A stretch of DNA of 58,186 bases from Gluconobacter sp. Dm-62 (GTDB lineage: Bacteria > Pseudomonadota > Alphaproteobacteria > Acetobacterales > Acetobacteraceae): positions 1 through 58,186 of the forward strand of contig NZ_JAERLY010000016.1 in the NCBI RefSeq assembly GCF_018256155.1, written 5' to 3'. The position numbers were made by a program, and so were the translations under genes. Of this stretch, positions 1 to 7,528 are shown piece by piece (position 1 is the first letter of the stretch; the number at the start of each line of letters is the position of its first letter). Below the pieces are notes generated by a model. The model ran no database searches and was not told the origin of the DNA. It saw only the letters and a program-made list of their open reading frames with translations.

Positions 1-260
1 CCCATACCGCCCCAACCGCCGTTCCAGCCATCCCAGCCCCAGCCACCACCGCCGGAATACTGGGTCTGGTTGTCGATATAGGCGAGGAAGCTATGGCCCT
101 GCGCATCATAGTTGCGGGTCGGCACACCAAACTGGCGCAGGACGTCCACTTCGGATTTTCCGACCATGGAATCCAGCACCTTGCGCTGCTGAAGGGTCGG
201 GACTTCACAGGCGGAAAGACCCAGCAGCACCAGGACGGACAGCATACAAACTTTTTTCAT
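1..260 (-). CDS. BamE/SmpA-like lipoprotein, cut by the window edge
   Basis: The reading frame starts at an ATG at 260 and runs off the left edge, so only the first 86 residues are visible. It opens with a short lipoprotein signal ending in a lipobox LSAC (Cys at about residue 18), so the product should be lipid-anchored. Next comes a segment with VGKSEVDVLRQFGVP and a later FLAYIDNQTQY, the pattern of small BamE/SmpA-like domains, and then a Gly/Trp-rich stretch. A GGGGA ribosome-binding site sits 8 bases before this ATG; another ATG two codons upstream (266) is too close to it. It lies downstream of epmA on the same strand with about 110 bases between. The domain call rests on pattern only and no function is claimed. 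Confidence 0.7.
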   Translation of the reverse strand, partial: MKKVCMLSVLVLLGLSACEVPTLQQRKVLDSMVGKSEVDVLRQFGVPTRNYDAQGHSFLAYIDNQTQYSGGGGWGWDGWNGGWGGM

Positions 261-370
261 CTTCATCTTCCCCGACTGTGCCGCTGCAACGCGGTCATGT
301 TCCTCTTTCGACACGTTCTAGCCCTTCTGACGCAAAAGAAGGATTAAAACTCCTGCAAGTTCCGAAAAGA

Positions 371-1378
371 TCAGGCCAACCACAAAATGTCACTGATCCG
401 CGGCGCCCCGGTCGCCAGCATCACCAGCCGGTCAAACCCGAGCGCAATCCCCGAACAGGGCGGCAGATCCGGCAACGCCGCGAGAAACGCCTCGTCCACC
501 GGCCAGTCCTGATCCGGCGACAGATCGATACGGCGCTTGCGATCCGTTACAAAACGCTCCCGCTGCTCCACCGGGTCCGTCAGTTCCTCGAACGCATTCG
601 CCAGTTCCAGCCCCCCGACATAGAGCTCAAACCGCAGGGCCGCGCGCTCATCCGTCGGATCCCGCCGTGCAAGAGCGGCCTGTTCGGCAGGCCAGTGCGT
701 CAGGAATGTCGGCCGTTCGCGCCCGATCACGGGCTCGACGCGTTCCAGAAGAAGGCGGAAAAACAGATCTTCCCAGGTCTCCCCATTCCGCAGGCCAACA
801 TGCGCCTGTTCCGCCAGCGCTTCGGCATTCCCGGCCGTTCCCAGCAGATCAGCCCCTACATAGCGCGCGAACGCAGCCTGCATCGTCAGACGCTCGAAGG
901 GGAGTGACAGATCAATGACATCCATCCCCCGGTGCACAACAGACGGCAGAAGGGCGCGCAGGAAATCTTCCGTCTCGTCCATGAGAGACGACAGATCGGC
1001 CGCCGGCCGATACCATTCCAGCATGGTGAATTCGGGAGCATGCGTGTTGCTCGCCTCACCATTGCGCCAGACACGGGCCATCTGGAACACGGAACGCCCT
1101 GTGGCGGCCACGATCCGCTTCATCGCGAATTCCGGACTCATATGCAGGAACCGCGCCTCACGGGAGCCGTCAGGGTGCTCAAGCTCCGTTCTGAAGCACC
1201 GCAGATGAACCTCTTCACCCGGAACGGGAACGGCACAGGGCGTCTCGACTTCCAGATAACCGCGTTCTTCAAAAAACGCCCGGACGGATCTCACCATCTG
1301 TGAGCGCCGTTCGAGCAGCGGCAGGCGCTCGGCAATCCGGGTCGAATCAACAGATAGTCCGGCGGACAATACGGTCAT
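371..1378 (-). CDS. epmA: EF-P--(R)-beta-lysine ligase (EpmA/PoxA/GenX)
   Basis: 335 residues, the length of stand-alone lysyl-tRNA-synthetase paralogues that lack the anticodon-binding domain. Class II motifs are visible: FFEERGYLEVETP (motif 1 area, about residue 35), RVWRNGEASNTHAPEF with EWYRP (motif 2), and a C-terminal GIALGFDRLVML (motif 3). This family attaches (R)-beta-lysine to a conserved lysine of elongation factor P, which relieves ribosome stalling at proline runs. The divergent neighbour is epmB, which makes beta-lysine, and efp follows about 1.7 kb away, so substrate maker, ligase and target are clustered. An AGGAG lies about 11 bases before the ATG. No EpmC hydroxylase is present in the window. 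Confidence 0.93.
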   Translation of the reverse strand: MTVLSAGLSVDSTRIAERLPLLERRSQMVRSVRAFFEERGYLEVETPCAVPVPGEEVHLRCFRTELEHPDGSREARFLHMSPEFAMKRIVAATGRSVFQMARVWRNGEASNTHAPEFTMLEWYRPAADLSSLMDETEDFLRALLPSVVHRGMDVIDLSLPFERLTMQAAFARYVGADLLGTAGNAEALAEQAHVGLRNGETWEDLFFRLLLERVEPVIGRERPTFLTHWPAEQAALARRDPTDERAALRFELYVGGLELANAFEELTDPVEQRERFVTDRKRRIDLSPDQDWPVDEAFLAALPDLPPCSGIALGFDRLVMLATGAPRISDILWLA

Positions 1379-1431
1379 GGCGTCTATCGCTCCTGTTGCA
1401 AAACGGGGACCCGCACCGCTAGAGGCATCAC

Positions 1432-2502
1432 ATGCATGATATGGTCAAGACAGCCCAAAAGCATTCTGCGGGACAGTCCGCAAGACGTTCCACCCTCCGC
1501 ACACCCTCCGACCTGATCGATGCAGGTCTGTCCGCAGAAGGGGACCGCGCCACGCTCGAAGCGGTGGGCGAACGCTTCACGATGGCCATTCCACCGGCTT
1601 TTCAGGACCTGATCACGCATCCGGACGACCCAATCGCCCGGCAGGTCATTCCCGACGCGCGCGAACTCATCACGCTGCCCCACGAAGACCCTGACCCGAT
1701 CGGTGACGACGCGCTCTCGCCCGTTCCCGGAATCGTCCATCGCTATGCAGATCGTGCGCTGCTCAAGCCCCTGCTGGTCTGCCCCCTCTATTGCCGCTTC
1801 TGTTTTCGACGCGAACATGTCGGGCCCGGCGGCGGCCTTCTCAGCGATGCGGAACTCGAAGCCGCTCTGAACTGGGTCCGCGCACATCCCTATATCCGCG
1901 AAATCATCCTCACGGGGGGCGATCCGCTTATGCTGGCCCCGCGTCGGCTGAAGCATATCGTGCAGTCCCTGTCCGACATTCCCCATATCGAGACCATCCG
2001 CATCCATTCCCGCGTGCCCGTCGCCGATCCGGCCCGCATGACGGAAGAGCTTCTGGATGCGATGGAGACGGACCGCGCCATGTGGCTGGTCGTGCACGCC
2101 AACCATGCCAGCGAACTGACCCCGCAGGCCACAAAGGCCATCCGCTCCGTCCTGTCCCGCGCCATCCCGGTCCTGTCACAGTCCGTTCTGCTGCGCGGGG
2201 TCAATGATACTGTCAAGAGTCTGGAAGCCCTGCTGCGGGCTTTCGTGAAGGCACGGGTCAAACCCTATTACCTGCACCATCTGGACGCGGCCGCCGGCAC
2301 GGGACATTTCCATGTTCCGGTTGCAGAAGGTCAGGCCCTACTGCGACAACTCCGCGGGCGCGTCACCGGCCTCGCCTGGCCGACCTATGTTCTGGATATT
2401 CCGGGCGGGCGGGGTAAAGTCCCGATCGGGCCGGAATATCTGGACCCAGCCTCTCCAGGGACGGTCTCAACCCCGGGCGGAGACGTCTGCGACTTCACCT
2501 GA
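1432..2502 (+). CDS. epmB: L-lysine 2,3-aminomutase for EF-P modification (EpmB)
   Basis: 356-residue radical-SAM enzyme of the KamA/YjeK family, which converts L-lysine to (R)-beta-lysine using SAM, a [4Fe-4S] cluster and PLP. The radical-SAM cysteines are in CPLYCRFCFRREHVG at about residue 115. LTGGDPLM follows as the SAM-binding glycine motif, and PYYLHHLDAAAGTGHF near residue 280 is typical of the aminomutase group. Its short length, lacking the long C-terminal extension of catabolic lysine aminomutases, fits EpmB. It is divergent from epmA with 53 bases between the starts, so a shared control region is likely. GAGG lies 7 bases before the chosen ATG. Confidence 0.93.
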   Translation: MHDMVKTAQKHSAGQSARRSTLRTPSDLIDAGLSAEGDRATLEAVGERFTMAIPPAFQDLITHPDDPIARQVIPDARELITLPHEDPDPIGDDALSPVPGIVHRYADRALLKPLLVCPLYCRFCFRREHVGPGGGLLSDAELEAALNWVRAHPYIREIILTGGDPLMLAPRRLKHIVQSLSDIPHIETIRIHSRVPVADPARMTEELLDAMETDRAMWLVVHANHASELTPQATKAIRSVLSRAIPVLSQSVLLRGVNDTVKSLEALLRAFVKARVKPYYLHHLDAAAGTGHFHVPVAEGQALLRQLRGRVTGLAWPTYVLDIPGGRGKVPIGPEYLDPASPGTVSTPGGDVCDFT

Positions 2503-2533
2503 CGCCCTCCGCCCGGTCCCGGAAAGCGGGGGC

Positions 2534-2842
2534 TTATTTCGCCTCGAACATATGCGTGGCGTGTGTGATGGCACCGCCTGCACGGATAGCGGCGGCCACC
2601 AGCGCGATTTCGGAAAGCTGGGCATCCGTCGCCCCGGCTTCGCGCGCGGCCTTCACATGAAGTTCAATACAATACGGACACTGGGTCGTCAGCGCGACGG
2701 CCACGGCGGCAAGCTGTTTGGTCAGGGCGCTGACGGCCCCTTCCTCGAAAGCCGCGCGATCAAACTGCCAGAAAGCCTCCATGCCCTTGGAGGCATTGGC
2801 TTCAAGATGGGAAATGCGCGAGAGGTTCTTCATATCGTACAT
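2534..2842 (-). CDS. Carboxymuconolactone decarboxylase / AhpD-like protein
   Basis: 102 residues forming one small all-helical AhpD-like domain. The CPYCIELH motif (about residues 57-64) is the CxxC-plus-His active site of alkylhydroperoxidase-type members, with a downstream AGATDAQLSEIALVAA helix common to the family. Such proteins reduce peroxides or act as small thiol redox enzymes; the specific substrate cannot be read from sequence. It lies between epmB and efp but on the opposite strand, convergent with epmB. AAGGAG precedes the ATG at 2842. No link to EF-P modification is known to me; the position may be coincidental. Confidence 0.85.
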   Translation of the reverse strand: MYDMKNLSRISHLEANASKGMEAFWQFDRAAFEEGAVSALTKQLAAVAVALTTQCPYCIELHVKAAREAGATDAQLSEIALVAAAIRAGGAITHATHMFEAK

Positions 2843-2977
2843 GCGTCTTCTCCTTGCGTTTCGCCCTGACCCTCAGGACCCACACATAGTCTGACATGAC
2901 CCGACCGACGCCTCGCCCCAAGCCCCCTGCCCTTCACACTTTCCTGAAGTCCCCGCGCGTCCCACGCCCCTTGTGCC

Positions 2978-3006
2978 TTGCTTAGAGCCCCCGTGCGGCG
3001 CTAGAA
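2978..3006 (+). promoter_or_regulatory. Candidate efp promoter
   Basis: TTGCTT (2978-2983), a 17-base spacer, and CTAGAA (3001-3006) sit about 50 bases before the efp start. The -10 element is only a moderate match to the sigma-70 consensus. Confidence 0.35.
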
Positions 3007-3058
3007 GCCCACAAGACGTGACAGAAAATCCCTACCCCAGGGTCATCAGGACACAAGC

Positions 3059-3625
3059 ATGAAACAGCAAGCCAACCTTATCCGGGCCGGCCAGGTCATC
3101 GAGCACGACGGTCGCCGCTGGACGGTTCTCAAGCAGCAGATCATCACCCCGGGCAAGGGTGGCGCCTTCATCCAGGTCGAAATGCGCGACCTCAAGACAG
3201 GCAACAAGACCAACGAACGCTGGAGAACTGCGGATTCCGTCGAACGTCTGATGACGGAAGACAAGGAATACACCTATTCCTACATGGATGGTGACAATGT
3301 CGTCCTGATGGACCCGGAAACGTTCGAGCAACTGATCCTCGCCAAGGACATCTTCGGCGACCAGTTCGCGTTCCTGCAGGATAACATGACGCTGAACGTC
3401 AAGCTGGTCGAAGGCGACCCGGTGGGCGTGGAACTGCCGCCGCATGTGACGCTGGAAATCACGGAAGCCGACCCTGTCGTCAAGGGCCAGACCGCCAGCT
3501 CGTCTTACAAGCCTGCCGTGCTGTCCAATGGCGTCAAGACGCTGGTTCCGCCGTTCATCGAAGCCGGTGAGCGCATCGTTGTCCGCACGGAAGACGCGTC
3601 CTACGTCGAACGCGCGAAGGACTGA
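3059..3625 (+). CDS. efp: Translation elongation factor P
   Basis: 188 residues with the KOW-like N-terminal domain and two OB domains expected of EF-P. The loop ITPGKGGAFIQVEMRDL carries lysine 33, the position beta-lysylated by EpmA in bacteria that have that enzyme. A C-terminal GVKTLVPPFIEAGERIVV is characteristic. EF-P binds between the P and E sites and promotes peptide-bond formation at polyproline stretches. It is followed after 6 bases by the phosphatase-like gene, so the two are probably cotranscribed. TCAGGA precedes the ATG. Confidence 0.97.
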   Translation: MKQQANLIRAGQVIEHDGRRWTVLKQQIITPGKGGAFIQVEMRDLKTGNKTNERWRTADSVERLMTEDKEYTYSYMDGDNVVLMDPETFEQLILAKDIFGDQFAFLQDNMTLNVKLVEGDPVGVELPPHVTLEITEADPVVKGQTASSSYKPAVLSNGVKTLVPPFIEAGERIVVRTEDASYVERAKD

Positions 3626-3631
3626 TCCATC

Positions 3632-4459
3632 ATGCGTCTTTCCCCGCACATGGCCGTCATGCAGGGCGCTGCGCAGAAGGCTTCGCGCCGTCTGCTCCGT
3701 GACTTTGCAGAGGTCGAACAGCTTCAGGTCAGCATCAAGGGCCCCGGAGATTTCGTCTCCCAGGCAGATCTGCGCGCCGAAACCATCCTCCGCGAGGAAC
3801 TGAGCCGTGCGCGGCCGGGCTACGCCTTCCTGATGGAAGAAAGCGGCGCTTCGGGCGGGGACAACTGGACCTGGCGCTGGGTTGTCGATCCGCTGGACGG
3901 CACGACGAACTTCCTGCACGGCATCCCGCACTGGGCCATTTCCATTGGCCTTCAGCGCAGGCTTCAGGACGGAACGGTCGAGCTGGCCGCTGCGGTTGTC
4001 TACAACCCGGCCGCCAATGAGATGTTCTGGGCTGAAAAAGGCGTAGGCGCGTTCCTTAACGAGCGCCGCCTCCGCGTCTCCGGCCGTCGCAATATGCTGG
4101 AAGCCGTTTTCGCAACGGGTATTCCCTTTGCTAAGGTTCCGGGCAGCAGCCGTCTGCCGTTCGCCCGCGTCCTCGGCGCCCTGATGCCTCAGGTCGCAGG
4201 GATTCGCCGTTTCGGTGCCGCTGCGCTTGATCTCGCATGGGTCGCAGCAGGCCGTTACGACGGTTACTGGGAATTCGGCATCAAGCCGTGGGATTGCGCA
4301 GCAGGCCTGCTTCTGGTCCGTGAAGCCGGTGGCTATGCGACCGATCCGGACGGAAACGAACTCCATGACGTTCCCGATGACGTCAATGTCGTTGCTGGAA
4401 ACACCAACCTTCACGGCCCCCTTCGCGCCCTTGTGCACGAGGCCCTGAACCGGAGCTGA
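3632..4459 (+). CDS. Inositol monophosphatase family protein (SuhB-like)
   Basis: 275 residues, the usual size for the family. Metal-binding motifs are present: EES (about residues 69-71), WVVDPLDGTTNFLHG (about 86-100) with the two metal-binding Asp, and WDCAAGLLLVREAGG near residue 223. These Mg-dependent, Li-sensitive phosphatases hydrolyse inositol-1-phosphate or related substrates, and SuhB homologues also act in ribosome biogenesis. Which role applies here cannot be told. It is coupled to efp at 6 bases. Confidence 0.9.
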   Translation: MRLSPHMAVMQGAAQKASRRLLRDFAEVEQLQVSIKGPGDFVSQADLRAETILREELSRARPGYAFLMEESGASGGDNWTWRWVVDPLDGTTNFLHGIPHWAISIGLQRRLQDGTVELAAAVVYNPAANEMFWAEKGVGAFLNERRLRVSGRRNMLEAVFATGIPFAKVPGSSRLPFARVLGALMPQVAGIRRFGAAALDLAWVAAGRYDGYWEFGIKPWDCAAGLLLVREAGGYATDPDGNELHDVPDDVNVVAGNTNLHGPLRALVHEALNRS

Positions 4460-4519
4460 CGAAACTGCCCTCACGCCCCATTGCGGGAGTCGTGAGGCCT
4501 CGTCTAGGATCGGTCTGAC

Positions 4520-5284
4520 ATGTACAGGCCGATCCCCTCCTCCCTTCCTCTGGCGGCCTTTCTGGCCTGCCTTTCGCTGTCCGCCGCACAGGCACAGGTC
4601 ACCAGCAATCTGGATGATCTGCCTCAAGCCAAGTCAGCCCCCTCCACCAAAAAACCGACCTCAACGCCCCATCCCGCGGGTCGTGCTGCCCGGAAGACTG
4701 GAACCCGCAGTTCCTCCGTAACGACCCCGGCCGCCGCAAAGACCTCCGCGGCAGCTCCTGCCAAAAGCGCCCCGACTCACACAACCGTCCCCGGTGTCCC
4801 CGCGGCTCCCCCGCCGCCGGTTGTCATTCCGCCGCCTTTCGTGCCCGTCCAGATCCACCCTCCTGTGCCACCTGCCGACGTCACGGCTGTCGCCGATGCT
4901 GCAAGCCACACGGCACCGCTCCCTGATGGCGGAATGCGGGTCCTGTTCCCGTCGGGCAGCGAAGCGCTGAACGCTGACAGCCTCAAAGCGCTCCAGGACT
5001 ACGGAACTGAACTGTCCCGCCATCCGGAACAGCGCATCCTGCTGATTGCCCACGCCACGTTACCGGGCGATGACGTCTCCATGCCGCGCCGGATTGCGCT
5101 GGCACGGGCTCTCGCTGTCCGCTCGATCTTCATTCATGCAGGCGTCGCCACGACCCGCCTTTATCCCCGCGCGCTGGGGCGCCCGGATGCCGGTGACAGT
5201 GCGCCTGCTGACCGACTGGATGTTGTCATCGAGACAAATCCCGTCGACACCCCCGCCCCTTCCGCAAACGGCATGCCAAAATAA
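4520..5284 (+). CDS. Secreted proline-rich protein with C-terminal OmpA-like domain
   Basis: 254 residues. It starts with a Sec signal peptide ending near AAQAQ (about residue 26), continues with a long Ser/Thr/Lys/Pro/Ala-rich linker (about 30-130, including APPPPVVIPPPF), and ends in a domain resembling OmpA/MotB peptidoglycan-binding folds: MRVLFPSGSEALNADSLKAL, then IALARALAVRSIFIHAGV. The usual FxxGsxxL and RA..V..yL..G patterns are visible, although the typical sugar-binding Asp/Arg signature is weak. It is first of three genes ending in another OmpA-domain protein, so it probably belongs to an envelope-spanning assembly. The runs of proline make it a plausible EF-P-dependent protein. 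Confidence 0.7.
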   Translation: MYRPIPSSLPLAAFLACLSLSAAQAQVTSNLDDLPQAKSAPSTKKPTSTPHPAGRAARKTGTRSSSVTTPAAAKTSAAAPAKSAPTHTTVPGVPAAPPPPVVIPPPFVPVQIHPPVPPADVTAVADAASHTAPLPDGGMRVLFPSGSEALNADSLKALQDYGTELSRHPEQRILLIAHATLPGDDVSMPRRIALARALAVRSIFIHAGVATTRLYPRALGRPDAGDSAPADRLDVVIETNPVDTPAPSANGMPK

Positions 5285-5302
5285 AATCAGGAAAGACACG
5301 CC

Positions 5303-6439
5303 GTGACACGTCCTACGACCTATCTGCTACGAATGGCCGTTTTCCTTGTCGCGGTTGGCCTTCTGGCCGCGACAATGGGTACGACCCTGCTTCACGCCTT
5401 CAGTGCCAATCCGAAGCTGGATGCCATCATCCTTGGCGTGCTCCTGCTGGGCATCCTGTGGAACCTTCATGTCGTCCAGCGCCTGATGCCGGAAGTGCAG
5501 TGGGTTGAACTGCTGCGCCAACCGCGCGCCGGTCTGGCCGCGCCCAAGGCACCGCGCCTGCTTGCACCTATGGCTAGCATGCTGGCGGCCCGCAACCGCA
5601 CGGACCGCCTGACGCTTTCGACCCAGACCACACAGGCCATGCTCGACAGCCTGTCGTCGCGTCTGGACGAAAGCCGGGAAATCTCCCGCTACATGACGCA
5701 GCTCCTGATCTTTCTGGGCCTGCTGGGCACGTTCTACGGCCTTCTGCTGACGGTCAGCTCGATTGCCGGTGTTATTGGGAACATGTCCGCAGGCAGCGGT
5801 GACATGGACGTCATGTTCAACCAGCTCAAGACAGGCCTTGCCGGACCACTGGCTGGCATGTCCACAGCCTTCTCGGGCTCAATGTTTGGCCTCGCTGGCG
5901 CACTGGTTCTCGGATTTCTGGATCTGACGGCCGGACAGGCCCAGACGCGCTTTTTCAATGAACTGGAAGAATGGCTGGCTGGCGTAACGCGCGTGAGCGG
6001 CAGCACGTCGATCGACAGCGATGGCGCGCCCGTTCCGGCCTATGTTCAGGCTCTGCTCGAACAGACCGCTGAAAATCTGGAAACACTCCAGAACGCCGTC
6101 TCCCGCAGCGAGGAAAACCGCGTCCGCGAACTGCATATGCTCGACAGCCTGCAGGAACGTCTGCGCGGCATGACGGACCTGCTGGCCGCAAACCAGACGC
6201 TCATGACCCGTACCGCCGAAACCCAGACCGCCCTTCTGCGCCATATGGGCGATGATGGTCCGGGATCGCAGGGAACAGCGCTTCTGCGGATCGAGACACA
6301 TCTCAGCCGCCTGATTCAGGAACTGCATGAAGGCCGCGCCCAGACAATCGGCGAGCTTCGCAACGATCTGCGTGTTCTGGCCCGTACGATCGCAGCCGCC
6401 TCCGGCAGCACGACGCCCTCCCCCGGCAGGCAGGACTGA
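5303..6439 (+). CDS. MotA/TolQ/ExbB-like proton-channel protein with cytoplasmic tail
   Basis: 378 residues beginning at GTG. Membrane segments are seen at about 7-30, 40-57, 135-155 and 190-212. Between the last two lies LLGTFYGLLLTVSSIAG and GLAGPLAGMSTAFSGSMFG, the conserved region of MotA/ExbB/TolQ channels. The C-terminal third is hydrophilic and helical with many Glu, Leu and Arg, suggesting a coiled tail. Such proteins form pentameric stators that use the proton motive force with a MotB/ExbD/TolR-type partner, here the next gene, 3 bases downstream. It is not a standard TolQ or MotA; the cellular role is unknown. Confidence 0.78.
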   Translation: MTRPTTYLLRMAVFLVAVGLLAATMGTTLLHAFSANPKLDAIILGVLLLGILWNLHVVQRLMPEVQWVELLRQPRAGLAAPKAPRLLAPMASMLAARNRTDRLTLSTQTTQAMLDSLSSRLDESREISRYMTQLLIFLGLLGTFYGLLLTVSSIAGVIGNMSAGSGDMDVMFNQLKTGLAGPLAGMSTAFSGSMFGLAGALVLGFLDLTAGQAQTRFFNELEEWLAGVTRVSGSTSIDSDGAPVPAYVQALLEQTAENLETLQNAVSRSEENRVRELHMLDSLQERLRGMTDLLAANQTLMTRTAETQTALLRHMGDDGPGSQGTALLRIETHLSRLIQELHEGRAQTIGELRNDLRVLARTIAAASGSTTPSPGRQD

Positions 6440-6442
6440 TCC

Positions 6443-7444
6443 ATGGCCCGGCGCAGACGCGGATCCCACAACGCCCTTGATGCCTGGCCCGGCTATGTGG
6501 ACGCCCTGTCCACCCTGCTGATGGTCGTCACCTTCGTTCTGCTCGTCTTCGTGGTGGGGCAGCAGTTCCTTTCGGTCTCGCTGTCACGGCGCGAACACAC
6601 GCTCGATGCCCTGCAAAAGCAGTTGGCCGAGCTGTCTCACATGCTGTCGATGACGGAAGACAAGAACAAAAGCCTGTCCTCGACCGTCGCCACACTGTCG
6701 GACGAAAAACAGCATAATCAGGTCCAGCTCCAGACTCTCTCGACCCAGATCGCCGCCCTCACGGGGCAGCTTCAGTCGAAGGATCAGGCACTCGCTTCGG
6801 CTGATGACACGAGCAAGCAGCAGAACAGCAAGATCTCGGATCTTCAGGCTCAGGTTGAAGAACTGACCCGTCAGCTTCAGGCGATCAGCAACGCCCTCGA
6901 CATTGAAAAGAAAGCCGAACAGGGCAAGGACGCCCAGATTGCGGATCTTGGCAACAAGCTCAATCTGGCGCTGGCCGACAAGGTCAATCAGCTCAAACGC
7001 TACCGCTCGGAGTTCTTCGGACGACTGCGGGACCTGCTGAAAGACCAGAAGGGCGTGAATGTCGTGGGAGACCGCTTCGTCTTCCAGTCGGAAATCCTGT
7101 TTCCGCAGGGCAGTGCCGATCTGACGCCTGAAGGCCGCAAAGAAATCACGACCCTTGCCCACACCTTCAAGCAGGTCGCCTCAACAATCCCGACGGATCT
7201 TCCCTGGATTCTGCGCGTGGACGGTCATGCCGACCGCCAGCCGATTCACAGTGCCTTTCCCAGCAACTGGGAACTGTCGTCCGAACGCGCCATTACCGTG
7301 GTCAAACTGCTGATTGCGGAAGGTGTGGATCCACGCCATCTCGCAGCCACGGGCTTTGCCGACTACCAGCCTCTGGACGCTGCCAGCACACCGGCGGCCT
7401 ACGCCAGAAACCGCAGGATCGAGTTCCGTCTGACGGATCGCTGA
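6443..7444 (+). CDS. MotB-like membrane protein with coiled coil and OmpA peptidoglycan-binding domain
   Basis: 333 residues. One N-terminal membrane helix (about 25-47) follows a basic start, preceded by YVDALSTLLMV, where the Asp could be the stator proton carrier as in MotB. A long Gln/Leu/Ser-rich coiled coil spans about 50-190. The C-terminal OmpA-type domain contains LFPQGSADLTPEGRKEI, VDGHADRQP and LSSERAITVVKLLIAEGVDPRHL, ending NRRIEFRLT, the classic peptidoglycan-binding signature. It pairs with the channel gene 3 bases upstream and the terminator just downstream closes the operon. Confidence 0.85.
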   Translation: MARRRRGSHNALDAWPGYVDALSTLLMVVTFVLLVFVVGQQFLSVSLSRREHTLDALQKQLAELSHMLSMTEDKNKSLSSTVATLSDEKQHNQVQLQTLSTQIAALTGQLQSKDQALASADDTSKQQNSKISDLQAQVEELTRQLQAISNALDIEKKAEQGKDAQIADLGNKLNLALADKVNQLKRYRSEFFGRLRDLLKDQKGVNVVGDRFVFQSEILFPQGSADLTPEGRKEITTLAHTFKQVASTIPTDLPWILRVDGHADRQPIHSAFPSNWELSSERAITVVKLLIAEGVDPRHLAATGFADYQPLDAASTPAAYARNRRIEFRLTDR

Positions 7445-7454
7445 TCCCTCTCCC

Positions 7455-7482
7455 GCCTGCCTTTTCACAAAGGCAGGCTTTT
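7455..7482 (+). terminator. Rho-independent terminator of the envelope operon
   Basis: A perfect 10-bp stem (7455-7464 with 7469-7478), loop TCAC, followed by TTTT. It lies 10 bases after the stop of the MotB-like gene and ends before lepA. Confidence 0.88.
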
Positions 7483-7528
7483 GCGCAGATCTACTGACAT
7501 TTCTGCGATAATCCCTTATGTAGCAGCC

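Noticed and set aside
3032-4627. A 531-residue open frame on the minus strand
   Set aside because: It lies antisense to efp and the phosphatase gene, both of which have clear family motifs; its composition is that of a GC-rich shadow frame.
5303-7444. Zorya-type defence system (ZorA/ZorB-like pair)
   Set aside because: The MotA-like and MotB/OmpA-like pair recalls ZorAB, but there is no ZorC, ZorD or ZorE nuclease or helicase, and the neighbours are housekeeping genes.
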